Part shown: positions 10,198 through 22,038 of the stretch, in pieces
Position numbering within the stretch: the stretch's first letter is position 1
Layout of the letters: every line of letters begins with the position of its first letter
NCBI GenBank assembly: GCA_964017065.1
Contig: OZ024783.1
Coordinates: 18,203,752-18,267,751, forward strand
DNA length: 64,000 nt
Source: Haliclona indistincta
Taxonomy: Eukaryota; Porifera; Demospongiae; Haplosclerida; Chalinidae
Direction: 5' to 3'
Translations under genes and position numbers: made by a program
The notes under the pieces: model-generated
Seen by the model: only the letters and a program-made list of their open reading frames with translations
Databases searched by the model: none
Told to the model about the DNA's origin: nothing

Positions 10198-11960
10198 GAA
10201 CATCGATGTTTTCGGCTACCCACTTTCTTCGTCTCCACAGTAGACAAAGAAGCAGTTACGAGCTGCATATTTGCAATGCAGGCAGAGGAAGTGTGTGTCT
10301 ATACGTAGGTCAAGTTTGATCTGTGTAGCGTATTTGCAAGTGTACGAACGAGTGGCCGATAATAGATGGTGGCCGAATATTGGTGGCTTACTCTAGTTAA
10401 TCTCATTGGTCAATATCACTAGACTATACTCTAATAATATTTATGTGGTGTCATGGTTAAAAACAACAATACGACTTGCAGTTGTGAGAGGTACAGACCG
10501 ATCCACATTTTTGTCAGCATTACGACCTCGATTACGACAGAGCAACCCTTGTGCATGCGCTGAGGGTTAATTATATGCCTCGGTGGGCGGAGCCACGAGG
10601 CATACAGTAATCGCGCGTGTGTGTGTGACTGTCCATGTGTCTGTCCGCTCTAGTTCTGAAAGACGGCAAAGAATCAGCTGGTGGTAAGTGCAATATAGAC
10701 AGAACACGTTAATAGCTCGAACTTGATGGTCTTAGATTTTTGAATTAAAGCTTTGTTCGTGAGTTATATGGCGTGATTTGCTTACTTTGTTTACCGTTGC
10801 TGGCGATCTGGACTTCTCCAAAGGCAAAGCTGTCCACAGTTGACTGCCTAGAAGCTGATAGGTTAGAATTTTACTACAGGATAGCAGCGCGGCAGGTCCA
10901 GAGAAATCGTGTAAGCAAGCTATGGAAGCTGTCTCGCTCGTGGAATGCGTTGCTGTGCTAAACACTGTAGACACGCCCAGTTTATTTGTGGTTAGCACTG
11001 ATGATTGCTTAACTAAAGCACTGCATTGTGATTGCTGTACAGAAGTCCTGTATACATGCATCTGCAGTTGCTGTGTTTGTGGAATGGTGGATAGTGTCAT
11101 TCCACCAAGGCATCTGCACCTTATAGGTGCTATTTATAATAACAGTGATTCCAATAATAAAAGAATTATAAACTATGTTAGTTTTAGTTATTGTGTAATT
11201 TGTTATACTGCATGTTTACCGTGTTATGTGTTGCAAAGGCACTTGTTCAAGAATAAAACAATGCTGAACTGCCAACATACCTTGAGCCCAGTAGTACCAG
11301 TGGTGGTAACTGATCCAATCCAAACTGAAAGGCATCGCCAAAGGTATTTCCATGCTCAAAATAATTGTCTGATCAATCCTAGATGTCTGGAATCTCGAGA
11401 AACGCTAAGACAGCTAAGATCTAAAACGGCTCCCTGAGAGTCGCAATCTTGATTTTAGTCGTCAAGCAAGCAGTCCCGGCGACTTTCATAGACTTCCTAC
11501 AAGCGCTTACACTTCAGAGTCACTTAGAGATAGTTAAAATGCAGTAGATATGTATATAACAGTAGAGATATGTGCGAGAACTCATTTTCACACATGAGTA
11601 GCCGCCATCTTAGTTCGAGGTCTTCCCTACATATCATTGGCGATCGGCAATGATAATAATATCCTTTTATGACTTTGAAATTATTTTGATAAAGGAAACG
11701 AAACAGAATCCACCACCAATGTGAGTAAAAACAAGAATGTGATGACACTAACAAGTTGACGTCATGCTCTATTTTTGTTAGCTCTGTCAATATTTATAGC
11801 AGTTTACTAATGCAGTGCATGTTGCTTTCGTTTTTTGAAAGTGTGTTTTTTCATTTTGTACAAGCATATCAACATAATATTATGAACAAACACTCTCATA
11901 GATTCACTTTTACAGTGTACGTTTGAAGTAGTAAGTAGTCAATAGTAAGAGCAGTTCAAC
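10198..11960. other. Intergenic with small dispersed repeats
   Basis: No convincing gene. A short hairpin at about 10577-10605 (TGCCTCGGTGGGCGG with an inverted GAGGCA end) is followed by a GT-rich stretch, a layout typical of small dispersed elements. The segment around 11597-11665 recurs at about 20985-21045, including the palindrome CGATCGGCAATG. The last 150 bases resemble the flank upstream of 16590 and probably hold the transporter promoter. Confidence 0.5.
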
Positions 11961-13693
11961 ATGAAGCTACGTGGTTCTCTGCTAGTGATTGTCTGCTGTC
12001 TGGTAGTGGAATTTGTTAACATCACTCGAAAAGATTATTTGTATCTTACAGTTTATACAACTATTACAGTACTTATTCAAGTTGCTCAAGGGCTGCTTTT
12101 CTTGATATATCCACTCGTGGGTCATCTGACAGATGTCTACCTGACCAGGTATCGTAGCCTGAAATGGTCCTTTGGTTTACTCTTGTTCACAACCTTTGCT
12201 TCTGTGGTATATAGTATAATTGATATTACAGTATCAAATGTATTCAAATTGTTCATCTTTCATCATCAGCAAACAGCAGTTATATCAGCCGTGATATTTG
12301 TAGTGTATATCATTGGACTGGGATTTTTTAAGGCTAATGCCATTCAGTTTGGACTGGATCAGTTACTAGAGGCTCCCACACCAAAACTGATTTCTTTCAT
12401 CCACTGGTACTACTGGGCTCAGAATGTTGGCAGTTTAGCATTGTTCTACATTACAATTCTTGGTTCAAAAATCTCTGACGAACTCCATGTGCATTTGATA
12501 ACAAATATCACAAGTTACGAGAGGTATAAAAGCTTAAGCAGTGTAGTAACAACTCCATTACTGATTGCATGGACTATAATTCTAACAGCAGTACTGGTCA
12601 AATTTTGCACTACAAGAAAGTATTTCTACATTCAAACAGTAGGTCTGAATCCATTCAAGAATATCTACAAAGTGCTCAAGTACTCTTGGAAGCACAAGGT
12701 CCCTGAGCATCGCAGTGCCTTCACCTACTGGGAGGAGGATATTCCACGCTGTATTGACCTGGGAAAGAGCAAGTATGGAGGACCATTCACCAATGAGGAG
12801 GTGGAGGACACCAAGACATTCCTACGCATCCTACCACTTCTCCTGTGTCTGTTTGGATACCATCTAGCAGGAGATGGCTACTCAGCTACAGAACAGATCC
12901 AGAAGACCAGCTGTCCTTCACTAGCAGTACTGCTACTGATTGTGATTAATCCACTCCACATGAGCACTCTTGTTGCAGTGGTTGGTATACCACTGTATCG
13001 ACTGGTGATTGTGAAAGTGATTCCAAGACTGAAGAATGTTCGAATGCTCACAAAAATGTGGATCGGTCTGTACCTCTCACTACTGCAAATTGTGTTGTAC
13101 ATCATACTCGCTGTTAACCATAACACCACATACTGGCAGCAACATCACACTGTTATTCCTTATGAACATCATTATTCTATCACTAGAGATTGCTATATCA
13201 TTCGTACTGGTTGTAGCTTCAATCCTCACTTAGGGTTTTGGCACTGTCAGCAATACAGTGATCCAGTTGACAACACCTACCTGTGGTTCATCATTCCTCA
13301 GCTCCTCAATGGTCTCTCTTCTCTGCTTGTCTCCATGACAGTGTTTGAGTTCATCTGTGCCCAGGCTCCTCGCACTACCCAGGGGCTGCTCATTGGTCTG
13401 TGGTACGCCACCTTCAGCATCAGGTACTTAGTAGTCGGCATCCTGGACTATTTTATCACAGAAAATAGGTCTTGGCTGATCAGTGAAGGAGTGAAGGGGA
13501 TTTTGATCCTATAGTATCTCTGGTGCTGTTCTCATGTGTGTCAAGAAGCTACCGCTACCGACAGCGTGACGAGGTAGTCAACGAGCAACAAATGATTGAA
13601 GACACTCATGAGAGGTGGTTTAAACAAGAAGAGGAGTACATGCAAGAACGAAGAGAGCTGCTACAAAAGATTGAAAAAAGGAACAATTTGTAA
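11961..13693 (+). pseudogene. POT/PTR (SLC15-like) transporter copy 2 with late frameshift
   Basis: The frame begins at ATG 11961 (MKLRGSLLVIVCCLVVEF) and is open to a stop at 13512-13514, giving 517 residues. Compared with 16590-18311, two extra bases near 13512 turn the frame into a stop. The sequence for the remaining C-terminal 60 residues continues undamaged in the shifted frame to 13693 (ending QKIEKRNNL). The protein would lack only the last membrane segment and the charged cytoplasmic tail, so it may be inactive, partly active or an assembly or allelic artefact. POT features are the same as in the intact copy. Single exon, with a 5' flank similar to that of copy 3. Confidence 0.85.
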
Positions 13694-14162
13694 AGTAACA
13701 CCTATTTGACATTGAAACGTACAGTTCTATCTCAATGTGAGTGATATATAGTTTCATAGCGTGTTTTATTGTACGTAGTAATAATTATTTTGTGTGCTGG
13801 AGATTAATTGATTTTTATTAAACAAAAACTGACTTTCAAGATAGTGTCTTGAAAAATGCTGTTCATTTCAACTAAAACAATTACAGAATCTGCTTTTCAT
13901 TGTAGTATCTGTACCTTTTTATAGATACTACATAGAAATTATTTGCGGAAATACTAGATTCATTTTGGTCGGGAGGGTTATTGTACATGTGCCTGTGTGA
14001 GTTCCAGAAATACTATTAAAGTATATGCGTGGGCGGAATCAAAGGCACTGCACTTCCTGTAAATCAGCGTCATATTGAACGTGCCTTAATTCCCATAAAG
14101 CACGCTGACGTTCGAATTCACTCGGTAGCGTTACAGCTTGATCTAGTCAGCCGCGGCATACC

Positions 14163-14259
14163 ACTTAATATAGGTAAGTCGTGCTCTACGTGATTTATGG
14201 CACTCGGGCTGTGGTCTCGTGCCATAAATCACGTAGAGCACTCCTTACCTACATTAAGT
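14163..14259. repeat. Short palindromic element
   Basis: Arms of about 40 bp (ACTTAATATAGGTAAG and its near reverse complement) meet around a short GC-rich centre. It is a hairpin-forming MITE-like insertion with no coding capacity. Confidence 0.7.
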
Positions 14260-14399
14260 AATACATAATGAGTCAGGGTTGATAGCTCAGTCTAATAGTG
14301 TTGCATTTTAATTTATTAATGATAACTGTCTTCAAAGGGATTAGAATCAATGTGTTGTCTTTAGAATATATGATAACATTGGCTCCTTGAAGTCTCACT

Positions 14400-15125
14400 A
14401 TTTGTCAAGTTTTACTTACGAGGTCTCTCTTTCGCTTGTCTCCACGACAGTGCTTGAGTACTAGTTTCTTCTCACAACAAAAGTGATTCAATAATGTAAT
14501 GCATACACAGAGATGTGGGTCAGTACCTCTCACTACTAATGCTAGTCGTGTTGTACATCGTAGTGGTTTTTAGTCATGACATAAGATTTTCTTGTGAAAC
14601 TCTGTGTTCTTCACTTGTTATTAAGCATGCAAGTGATGGTTTAGTTTCAATTCTTCTTTGGAGTTGTGGTACTGTGATCTACATTGTTGTCGATAGTACA
14701 TGTTGATCTTGCATGAATGGAATCACTAGTAACAGTTCCTACATTATCTGAAACTCTGAGCTGCTCATACGTAAGCACTAGTGTATTAATGTTTCTATGC
14801 TAGACTTCAAAAACAGCGTCTTTTTATCTGACATGCCTTATGGAACTGCATTGATGTGATAAACAGCTTTAAACTATATTGAAACTAAAAGCTCAATTCT
14901 ACATGTGTGTACGTAGTGATAATTACTTGTGAAGAGAAAACAGTTTATCGTTTGAGTAGTAATGTGGTTGAAAACCATTTGACAAATGTCTTTTTGGCTG
15001 CTAGAAATACATTACAGTCGTTATCATTATTTGTAGGTAATGATGTCATTCATGATAATTAGTTAAAAGAGAAGGAAGAGTATATGCAATGAAAAAGAGG
15101 ATTTTATGAACTCATTGTGATGTGC
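14400..15125 (+). pseudogene. Highly degraded POT/PTR transporter relic
   Basis: Scattered blocks match the transporter in order. GLYLSLLQVVLYIIVV is recognisable at 14515-14575 as QYLSLLMLVVLYIVVV. Downstream, 15040-15110 matches the IEDTHERWFKQEEEYMQ tail at the DNA level. Another block at about 14418-14460 resembles the LSSLLVSMTVFE segment but is out of order, so the relic is rearranged. Multiple stops and frameshifts make it non-functional. It shows that the transporter array once had at least five members. Confidence 0.65.
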
Positions 15126-16589
15126 AGCACTGACCTAAAATTAATGTCTACACAGTGTTTTGATGTGCAAGTAAAAATAATGAAGATGACAAAATTATAT
15201 AGAAAGAAGACATCCATTTCATGAAAATTTGATTTGGTCCATCTACAAAGCTCTACATGTATGTTATAAAAAGCTTTCCGTCATTGAAATTTGTGGATTA
15301 TGTTTATTTGCTATAAATATTATAGTACTGTGTTTATCCTAATACATTCTTATCAAAGGAATTTGAAAGTCGTATTTGGCTGTTGCATACGTACCAAGTG
15401 ATGCAGTTCAACACGAAACTCAACTTCTTCAGTTGTATGATAGTCTTCTTTACCGTATGTATGCTACTCTGTTTCGCGGACCTTGTCATAATTTTTCTAA
15501 TTATTGTATCATTTGCTTTGTATAAATTTATCATTGCTCAAAAAAATTCATTAAAAAAATAGGAGAAGAATCATAATTTGTTCATGGTAATGCATATTGT
15601 TGCTTATTGTCACGGCATACAAGGAACCTAAGACGATCATCAGTAAGAGCATGCCAGCTCCTATCACCGTAGCACAAGATCTGCAATATTATAAACACAT
15701 CATCAATCCCTGACCTAGCTTTATACAAGCATGACTTAAAATTTACAGCTCAAACAACTTTATACATCTATAGGCAACTTTTTGAGCATGCATTCAGCTC
15801 ACTTGATGAATAATTATTAGCTAAGTGTACATGTATCACTCACGCCTTGTGCATGCTATGCTTCAGCTTTTACTTTGGTGATCTGATGCTTACTATCGTT
15901 TGCATAGAATATATCTATCTGCTGCATATCTTCATCTATTCTTCAATAGGATAAGAATTATAATTTATTCATTGGGTATGCATTGCTGTTTATTGTCATG
16001 GCATACAAGGAAGCAAAGAGATGTACAGGCCAAACAGCCAGTGCAAGCTACTAAGAAAGATTGCTACCACTTGACTTACTATCTGAAGCCATTGTCTGGA
16101 CGTTTCCTCATGATTTTGTGGTGTCAATTGTTGCTTTATACTACGTGACATATACCGACAAGACAATCATAACAAATTGTGCTGTTGCTGTAGTCACCAC
16201 TAAAATATTATTGAGCTAGCATTACACTAGTACTGCTATTGTTACAATCCTTTTCTTATTTACTTTCCTTAATTTTCGCAATCTTGTTTCCATACTTTTC
16301 GATACGTGTACCGACCCTTAATCCCTTTTAATTTTGTTAAAATGTTTTTATTACTTGTAAAAATATGTTTAACAGCAAGAATTTGACGATGTTAACAAGA
16401 TGACATCATGCCGCTCTAGTTATGTTAGCACTGTGCATATTATAGCAGCTTACTAATACAGTGCATGTTGATTTCATTTTCTGAAAGTGTGCTTTTTCAT
16501 TTTGCGCAAGCATATCAACATATCTACAAACACTGTCATACATTCAGTGGACATTATTTTCAAGTTGTCAATAGTAAGAGCTGTTCAAA
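15126..16589. other. Intergenic; short internal duplication and promoter of copy 3
   Basis: A stretch near 15585-15640 is repeated in diverged form near 15945-16020 (both carry TGGCATACAAGGAA-like sequence). The last 150 bases before 16590 match the upstream flank of copy 2 (11800-11960), including AAGCATATCAACATA, and probably hold a shared promoter. No gene seen. Confidence 0.5.
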
Positions 16590-18311
16590 ATGAAGCTACG
16601 TGGTTCTCTGCTAGTGATCATCTGCTGTCTGGTGGTGGAGTTTTGTAACATCACTCGAAAAGATTATTTGTATCTTACAGTTTATACAACTATTACAGTA
16701 CTTATTCAAGTTGCTCAAGGGACACTTTTCTTGATATATCCACTCGTGGGTCATCTGACAGATGTCTACCTGACCAGGTATCGTAGCCTGAAATGGTCCT
16801 TTGGTTTACTCATGTTCACCACCTTGGCTTCTGTGGTATATTATAGTATAATTGATTTTACAGTTTCAAATTTATTCAAATTGCTCATCTTTCATCATCA
16901 TCAAACAGCAGTTATATCAGCCGTAATATTGGTAGTGTATATCATTGGACTGGGATTTTTTAAGGCTAATGCCATTCAGTTTGGACTGGATCAGTTACTA
17001 GAGGCTCCCACACCAAAACTGATTTCTTTCATTCAGTGGTACTACTGGGCTCAGAATGTTGGCAGATTAGTATTGTTCTATGTTACAATTCTTGGTTCGA
17101 AAATCTCTGATGAACTCCGTGTGCATTTGATAACAAATATCACAAATTACGAAAGGTATAAAAGCTTAAGCAGTGTATTAATAACTCCATTACTGATTGC
17201 ATGGATTATAATTCTAACAGCAGTACTGGTCAAATTTTGCACTACAAGAAAGTATTTCTACATTCAAAAAGCAGGTCTGAATCCATTCAAGAATATCTAC
17301 AAAGTGCTCAAGTACTCTTGGAAGCACAAGGTCCCTGAGCATCGCAGTGCCTTCACCTACTGGGAGGAGGATATTCCACGCCGTATTGACCTGGAGAAGA
17401 ACAAGTATGGAGGACCATTCACCAATGAGGAGGTGGAGGACACCAAGACATTCCTACGCATCCTACCACTCCTCCTGTGTCTGTTTGGGTACCATCTAGC
17501 AGGAGATGGCTACTCAGCTCCAGAACAGCTCCAGAGGACAAGCTGTCCTTCACTAGCAGTACTGCTACTGATTGTGATTAATCCACTCCACATGAGCACT
17601 CTTGTTGCAGTGGTTGGTATACCACTGTATCGACTGGTGATAGTGAAATTTATTCCAAGACTGAAGAATGTTCGAATGCTCACAAAAATGTGGATTGGCC
17701 TTTACCTCTCACTACTTCAAGTTGTGTTGTATATCATAGTGGTTATTAACCATGACACCACATACTGGCAGCAACATCACACTGTTATTTCTTATGAACA
17801 TCATTATTCTATCACTGGAGATTGCTATGTCATTCGTACTGGTTGTAGCCTCAATCCTCACTTAAGGTTTTGGCACTGTCAGCAATACAGTGACCCAGTT
17901 GACAACACCTACCTGTGGTTCATCATTCCTCAGCTCCTCAATGGTCTCTCTTCTCTGCTTGTCTCAATGACAGTGTTTGAGTTCATCTGTGCCCAGGCTC
18001 CTCGCACTACCCAGGGTCTGCTCATTGGTCTGTGGTATGCCACCTTCAGCATCAGGTACTTAGTAGTCATCATCTTGGACTATTTTATCACAGAGAAGAG
18101 GTCCTGGCTGATCAGTGAAGGAGTGAAGGGGTTTCTGATCCTAGTGTCTCTGGTGCTGTTCTCATGTATGTCAAGATGCTACCACTACCGGCAGCGTGAT
18201 GAGGTAGTCAACGAGCAACTAATGATTGAAGACACTCATGAGAGGTGGTTTAAACAAGAAGAGGAGTATATGCAAGAACGAAGAGAGCTGCTACAAAACA
18301 TTGAAACATAA
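16590..18311 (+). CDS. POT/PTR (SLC15-like) proton-coupled transporter, intact copy
   Basis: A 573-residue single-exon membrane protein, close to the usual POT length. The start at 16590 is shared with copy 2 and leads into a hydrophobic segment. Residues about 55-75 (PLVGHLTDVYLTRYRSLKW) correspond to the TM2-TM3 loop of POT proteins. FTYWEEDIPRRIDL lies in the central loop, and the FICAQAPRTTQGLLIG segment near residue 470 matches the well-conserved POT motif. The tail is long, acidic and cytoplasmic. I do not see a canonical ExxER motif in the first helix, so proton coupling may differ from textbook members. The family moves di/tripeptides or related small substrates; the substrate here cannot be told. 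It is the only undamaged member of the local array. Confidence 0.85.
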   Translation: MKLRGSLLVIICCLVVEFCNITRKDYLYLTVYTTITVLIQVAQGTLFLIYPLVGHLTDVYLTRYRSLKWSFGLLMFTTLASVVYYSIIDFTVSNLFKLLIFHHHQTAVISAVILVVYIIGLGFFKANAIQFGLDQLLEAPTPKLISFIQWYYWAQNVGRLVLFYVTILGSKISDELRVHLITNITNYERYKSLSSVLITPLLIAWIIILTAVLVKFCTTRKYFYIQKAGLNPFKNIYKVLKYSWKHKVPEHRSAFTYWEEDIPRRIDLEKNKYGGPFTNEEVEDTKTFLRILPLLLCLFGYHLAGDGYSAPEQLQRTSCPSLAVLLLIVINPLHMSTLVAVVGIPLYRLVIVKFIPRLKNVRMLTKMWIGLYLSLLQVVLYIIVVINHDTTYWQQHHTVISYEHHYSITGDCYVIRTGCSLNPHLRFWHCQQYSDPVDNTYLWFIIPQLLNGLSSLLVSMTVFEFICAQAPRTTQGLLIGLWYATFSIRYLVVIILDYFITEKRSWLISEGVKGFLILVSLVLFSCMSRCYHYRQRDEVVNEQLMIEDTHERWFKQEEEYMQERRELLQNIET

Positions 18312-18599
18312 AGTTCTGTCTCACTGTGAATGCCACAAAGATTTCATTATAGAGTGCTTTGTGTAGTAATTTGCTTTTGTGCCGAAGATTAAGTAAAACA
18401 GATCTTCAAGTTAGTGTCTTGAAGAATGCTCAACTATGGGTTTTAAATTACAGTGCATAATAATCTGATTTCTAATAATTATAGTATCATTCTGTATCTT
18501 TTTATTGTTACTGAATGAAATAATTAGTGGAAACATTTTTTGTCATATTCATTAATTTGTCGGGAGAGTTATTGTGCGTGCATGGGTTACAGAAACACC

Positions 18600-18875
18600 A
18601 ATAACGTGTCTGGGCTCCTTGAAGAGTGTAGTTAGTGTCATTGATCATGATGAGATTATTCAGCTGTGACTAGACACATTAACTAGAGAGCTGCAAGGCA
18701 CTTCAATGAGTCCTTCAAGACATGACTGAGAGTCTTTACCTGATTTTGAAATGATGATCTCCATCGTAGAGACAGAACAGCTGAAGCAGAGAAGAATTGA
18801 AAATAAAATTATCATAAAAAAATTATAGTGACTAAGCAGATAGTGCCACAATGCAATGACTTCTACAAGTTGCAA
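18600..18875 (-). pseudogene. N-terminal fragment of a beta-helix membrane gene, minus strand
   Basis: The minus strand encodes a hydrophobic leader (MIILFSILLCFSCSVST) followed by MEIIISKSGKDSQSCLEG and LVNVSSH, then breaks. It is better preserved than its duplicate at 1895-2175, with the leader in frame. It is the N-terminus only, arranged head to head with the plus-strand promoter copy. Confidence 0.7.
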
Positions 18876-19404
18876 AATATATAGCTGTGATGAGTTTCAG
18901 TTTTGCTGTTGATTTGCATTCCAACTCAGTTATGCATGCACGTATCAAAAAGAACTTTGCATGTGCTGTAGGTTCATTTTACTTAAGTAATGACAAATTA
19001 ACTACAGAATCTTTTTTTGTTTTTTAAAGGGTGCAGAAAAGTGATTACGATTGTGTGAGATGTACATATTCTAATTGAAGTAGAATTATAGAAGTATCCC
19101 AAAACGATGCTCGGAGGTCAATGAGGGTCGTGGAGGTCATCTGACCACCATCATGCATGCACTCAATGCACTTCACAATCTCAATACATGCAAAAAGCAT
19201 TGGAGTTTATAGGAGTGATTATAAGAATTAAAGTACACATGTAGTACTGTCGCTCACATAATATAGTTACATGTGTAGATATGTATATATATATACGTGT
19301 GTATAATATTATATATTATACTGTTAACAAGCTAGATAGGGACAAATACAGTGAGCTGGTTGCTCATTTTTTTGTGATTTTATGACACATAGCAAATATG
19401 TACA

Positions 19405-19604
19405 GCAGTTTTATTACTTCTTGCAAGGGTAAAGCGTAAACCGTAGAGCGTAGACCGTAAAGCGTGGAGCACTAATGCGTTAAAATGTCATTAAGTCTTT
19501 GATCATGCTCCATTGTGTGAATATATACCAGTGATTTGACACATTAGTGACTGCAAGTTGACGCTTTACACTCAAATCTTCCTTGCGAGAAGTAATAAAA
19601 CCTC
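19405..19604. mobile_element. 200-bp MITE with 6-bp target duplication TGTACA
   Basis: The terminal inverted repeats carry GTTTTATTACTTCT on the left and its complement on the right. TGTACA flanks both sides (19399-19404 and 19605-19610). The paralogous site at about 2955-2965 has a single TGTACA and no insertion, which proves the borders. The interior has short direct repeats of GTAAAGCGTA-like units. The superfamily is not certain. Confidence 0.88.
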
Positions 19605-20039
19605 TGTACATGGCAATGATATACGGAGGATGTGATCACAATCACACAATAAGGAATTTGTCATCAGCACATACAAGTTCCTTGTTTGTCTCATTCACTC
19701 ATGTGCGAAACTGAATAGGAATGTGTGTGTTAGTAAACATGATTTTTTATAGAACTGCAAATTCTCGTAGCTATAAATTTTGCAACATGTACATGTACAT
19801 TAGACTAGACTTTTTTCAAAATTCCACACATTGGAGGCATTTGTAAGGAAAAGTTGGCAGATAGCATTTTCTGACCCAATTTTTCATGCTGAATTCAAAT
19901 ATGCTGTCTGCCAAAGCAGCTGAAACATTGTTTAATAGTTAATTATAAATTTTTATTTTTTTAATTATATTCATTGTGAACGATGTGGTAAAAATGATTA
20001 TCTCACAATTCATTTCCATGGTTACATGTGCAGTCTCTT

Positions 20040-20430
20040 GTGCAGTTCAAGTTTGCCTTTTTACACCTGCAACATAAAGTTTTACATCCAGTTTTGCACT
20101 TGCATGCGATAACTTCTTTGCAGGATTCTGGTACTGCATGGTGACAATAACATCAACATAGGCTTTAATGTTAATTCTTCCATCTTCCAACCCATGCCTT
20201 GGGGATTTGGTATCGTGGGATAGGCCAAATGAGCTTGCCTCCATGCAGCTGCTTGATAATGAGCACGTTGAATGTGAAAGTAAAGAGCATCACTAGTCGG
20301 CGGCAGCGATTCTGGCGACCGTGTCTTGTTAAAAAGTATCAATCTTGCATCATTGGTATTTCTCACACTGGTAAGGTTGTAAAGTTTGCAGATAAACTGC
20401 ACAGTATTCTGTATTGTCTCAGCTGTCAAT
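20040..20430 (-). pseudogene. Cys-rich mobile-element protein fragment, frameshifted
   Basis: On the minus strand LPPTSDALYFHIQRAHYQAA and a W-R-x-A segment are followed, after a frame change near 20190-20110, by CKCKTGCKTLCCRCKKANLN, a CxC-type Cys cluster likely to bind zinc. I recognise this combination (LPPTSDAL...RAxYQA...CxCKxxC) from multi-copy mobile-element-like proteins in cnidarians and arthropods, but I cannot name the family. The frameshift makes it a relic. It abuts the LINE reverse transcriptase fragment and may be a separate insertion. Confidence 0.6.
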
Positions 20431-20967
20431 TCAAAACTTACATTTAGCAGAGTTTAATGTCAAGTGATTGTTCGCTGACCACTGCTCAATTGCTAAAACA
20501 TCCAGCTGCATGTCAGCAAAATCCTGAGCACAAGCTATTGACTTGTATAACAAAGGATCATCAGCATAGAGGACATTGTGAGCATTCACAGACTGGACAC
20601 AGAGTGCAACACTATCAATGTAGATACAAAACAAGAGAGGGCTAAGAACAGAGCCTTGAGGAACACCTGAGACCACCTGCACTAGATCAGAGGCATCACC
20701 ATTGACAACCACACATTGACTTCTGTCACATAAGTAGCTAGTAACCCAAGTAACAATAAATGGGTCAAGATTGAGGTCCATTAGCTTTTTAACAAGAGGA
20801 AAATGAGGAACTGAATCGAAAGCTTTGCTGTAATCAAAGAAAATGGCACAAACATCATTACCATGATCCAGCTCAGCATGCCAGTCAGATAAAGTGGACA
20901 AGAGGGTAGATGTTGCGAGGATATAGAAACGAGTTCTATTTCTTGCGATGCGACGAGGGACAGTCAT
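20431..20967 (-). pseudogene. Non-LTR retrotransposon reverse transcriptase fragment
   Basis: 178 codons of the reverse transcriptase core: DYSKAFDSVPH (first catalytic Asp block), SGVPQGSVLSPLLF (palm motif), and YADDPLLYK (catalytic YADD box), ending NSAKCKF. This is the order of a LINE-type enzyme (Jockey/CR1-like). The endonuclease, the N-terminal fingers and the C-terminal thumb are missing, so it is a truncated copy. Its 5' edge meets sequence shared with 11597-11665. Confidence 0.85.
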
Positions 20968-21069
20968 TGCAACACTTTATAACGATCGACATCTTAATTC
21001 GAGGTCATCCCTACATATCATTGCCGATCGGCAATGATAATACCTACGTCACTGAGATGTATATAAAGA

Positions 21070-22038
21070 AAGAAGTAAACTCATCTGGTGTTGTACTAAT
21101 CAGTAACTCATACTGTAGTTACCTCCCTCCCTCTCTCCCACATGCATTCAGTCTTTCTCAACAAGTATGCTAAGCTAGTCAGTCATCTTCATTACTTCAT
21201 GGTAACATTAGTGCTTGCAAGGTTATAAGATTTTGATAAACAGGTTCTGATCCTCCATGAACAACCTCACTGTGTGGGAACAGAAGACGATTATTATTGC
21301 AGTCACTGTATGTGGTCCAAAACAAAATAATTATGTTCTGTGCATTAGTCACTAAAGCATAGCTACAGGACACTCTGTGTGGGTCTCAATTAGTGTGTCT
21401 AGACTAGAGTGGTTCTACTATAAACCAAAATCAATTAATATGTACTGTACTTGTAGCTATACTGATATTGTACAGTCAACAACAGATGGTGCATTTAAAC
21501 TAGCTACAACTTAAACTTGCATCACATCATTTGTGAGAGCAATCCAACTAGCTAGCTAATACTGCTAGCTAGCTAGCTGTCAGTGGTTAACTCTACAACA
21601 ACACTGCTGAGAAACATGGCAGAGCAATTCTTGTGCTACACACTATTCGATTCACTTTGTACCATGAATTTTATGTAGCTTCTAGTTCTCGAAAAAAAGA
21701 GCTGCAGGGCAAATTTATGCATTAGTCATTAATGCATCCACCATGTATAATAGCTACAAGATCTAACTAGACACTCTGTGTGGGTCTCAATTAGAGTGGT
21801 TCTACCACAATCCATTAACATGTACTGTGAAAAACATAATTATTAAGTTGTAGCTATACTGATATTGTACAGTCAACAACAGATGGTGCATTTAAACAAG
21901 CTACAACTTAAACTTTCATCACATCTTTTGTGAGAGCAATCCAGCTAGCTAGCTAATATATAAAAGTGAAACCTTTCTCAGTGTTCACTGTAACCCAATT
22001 GACAACCTGCGTTCCACACACTTATTACTGACCAGCTG
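21070..22038 (+). repeat. Multiplied promoter region of beta-helix gene 2 with coding relic
   Basis: Segments at about 21280-21530 and 21640-21960 are repeats of each other (shared markers ACACTCTGTGTGGGTCTCAA and CAACAGATGGTGCATTTAAA), and both recur at 26390-26640. Between them, 21590-21715 is a degraded piece of the beta-helix coding sequence (compare 23600-23760, including AACAACACTGCTGA). The region is thus a stack of old tandem duplications in front of the living gene. The last 60 bases hold the likely transcription start region. Confidence 0.7.

Larger units (their letters stand above)
17228..19791 (+). repeat. Segmental duplication, copy 2 (partner 563-3146)
   Basis: Matches 563-3146 from within the transporter gene through the downstream flank and the beta-helix promoter, breaking off just before the beta-helix start codon. 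Identity is high enough to align every base by eye. The promoter copy here therefore drives nothing recognisable. Confidence 0.85.
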
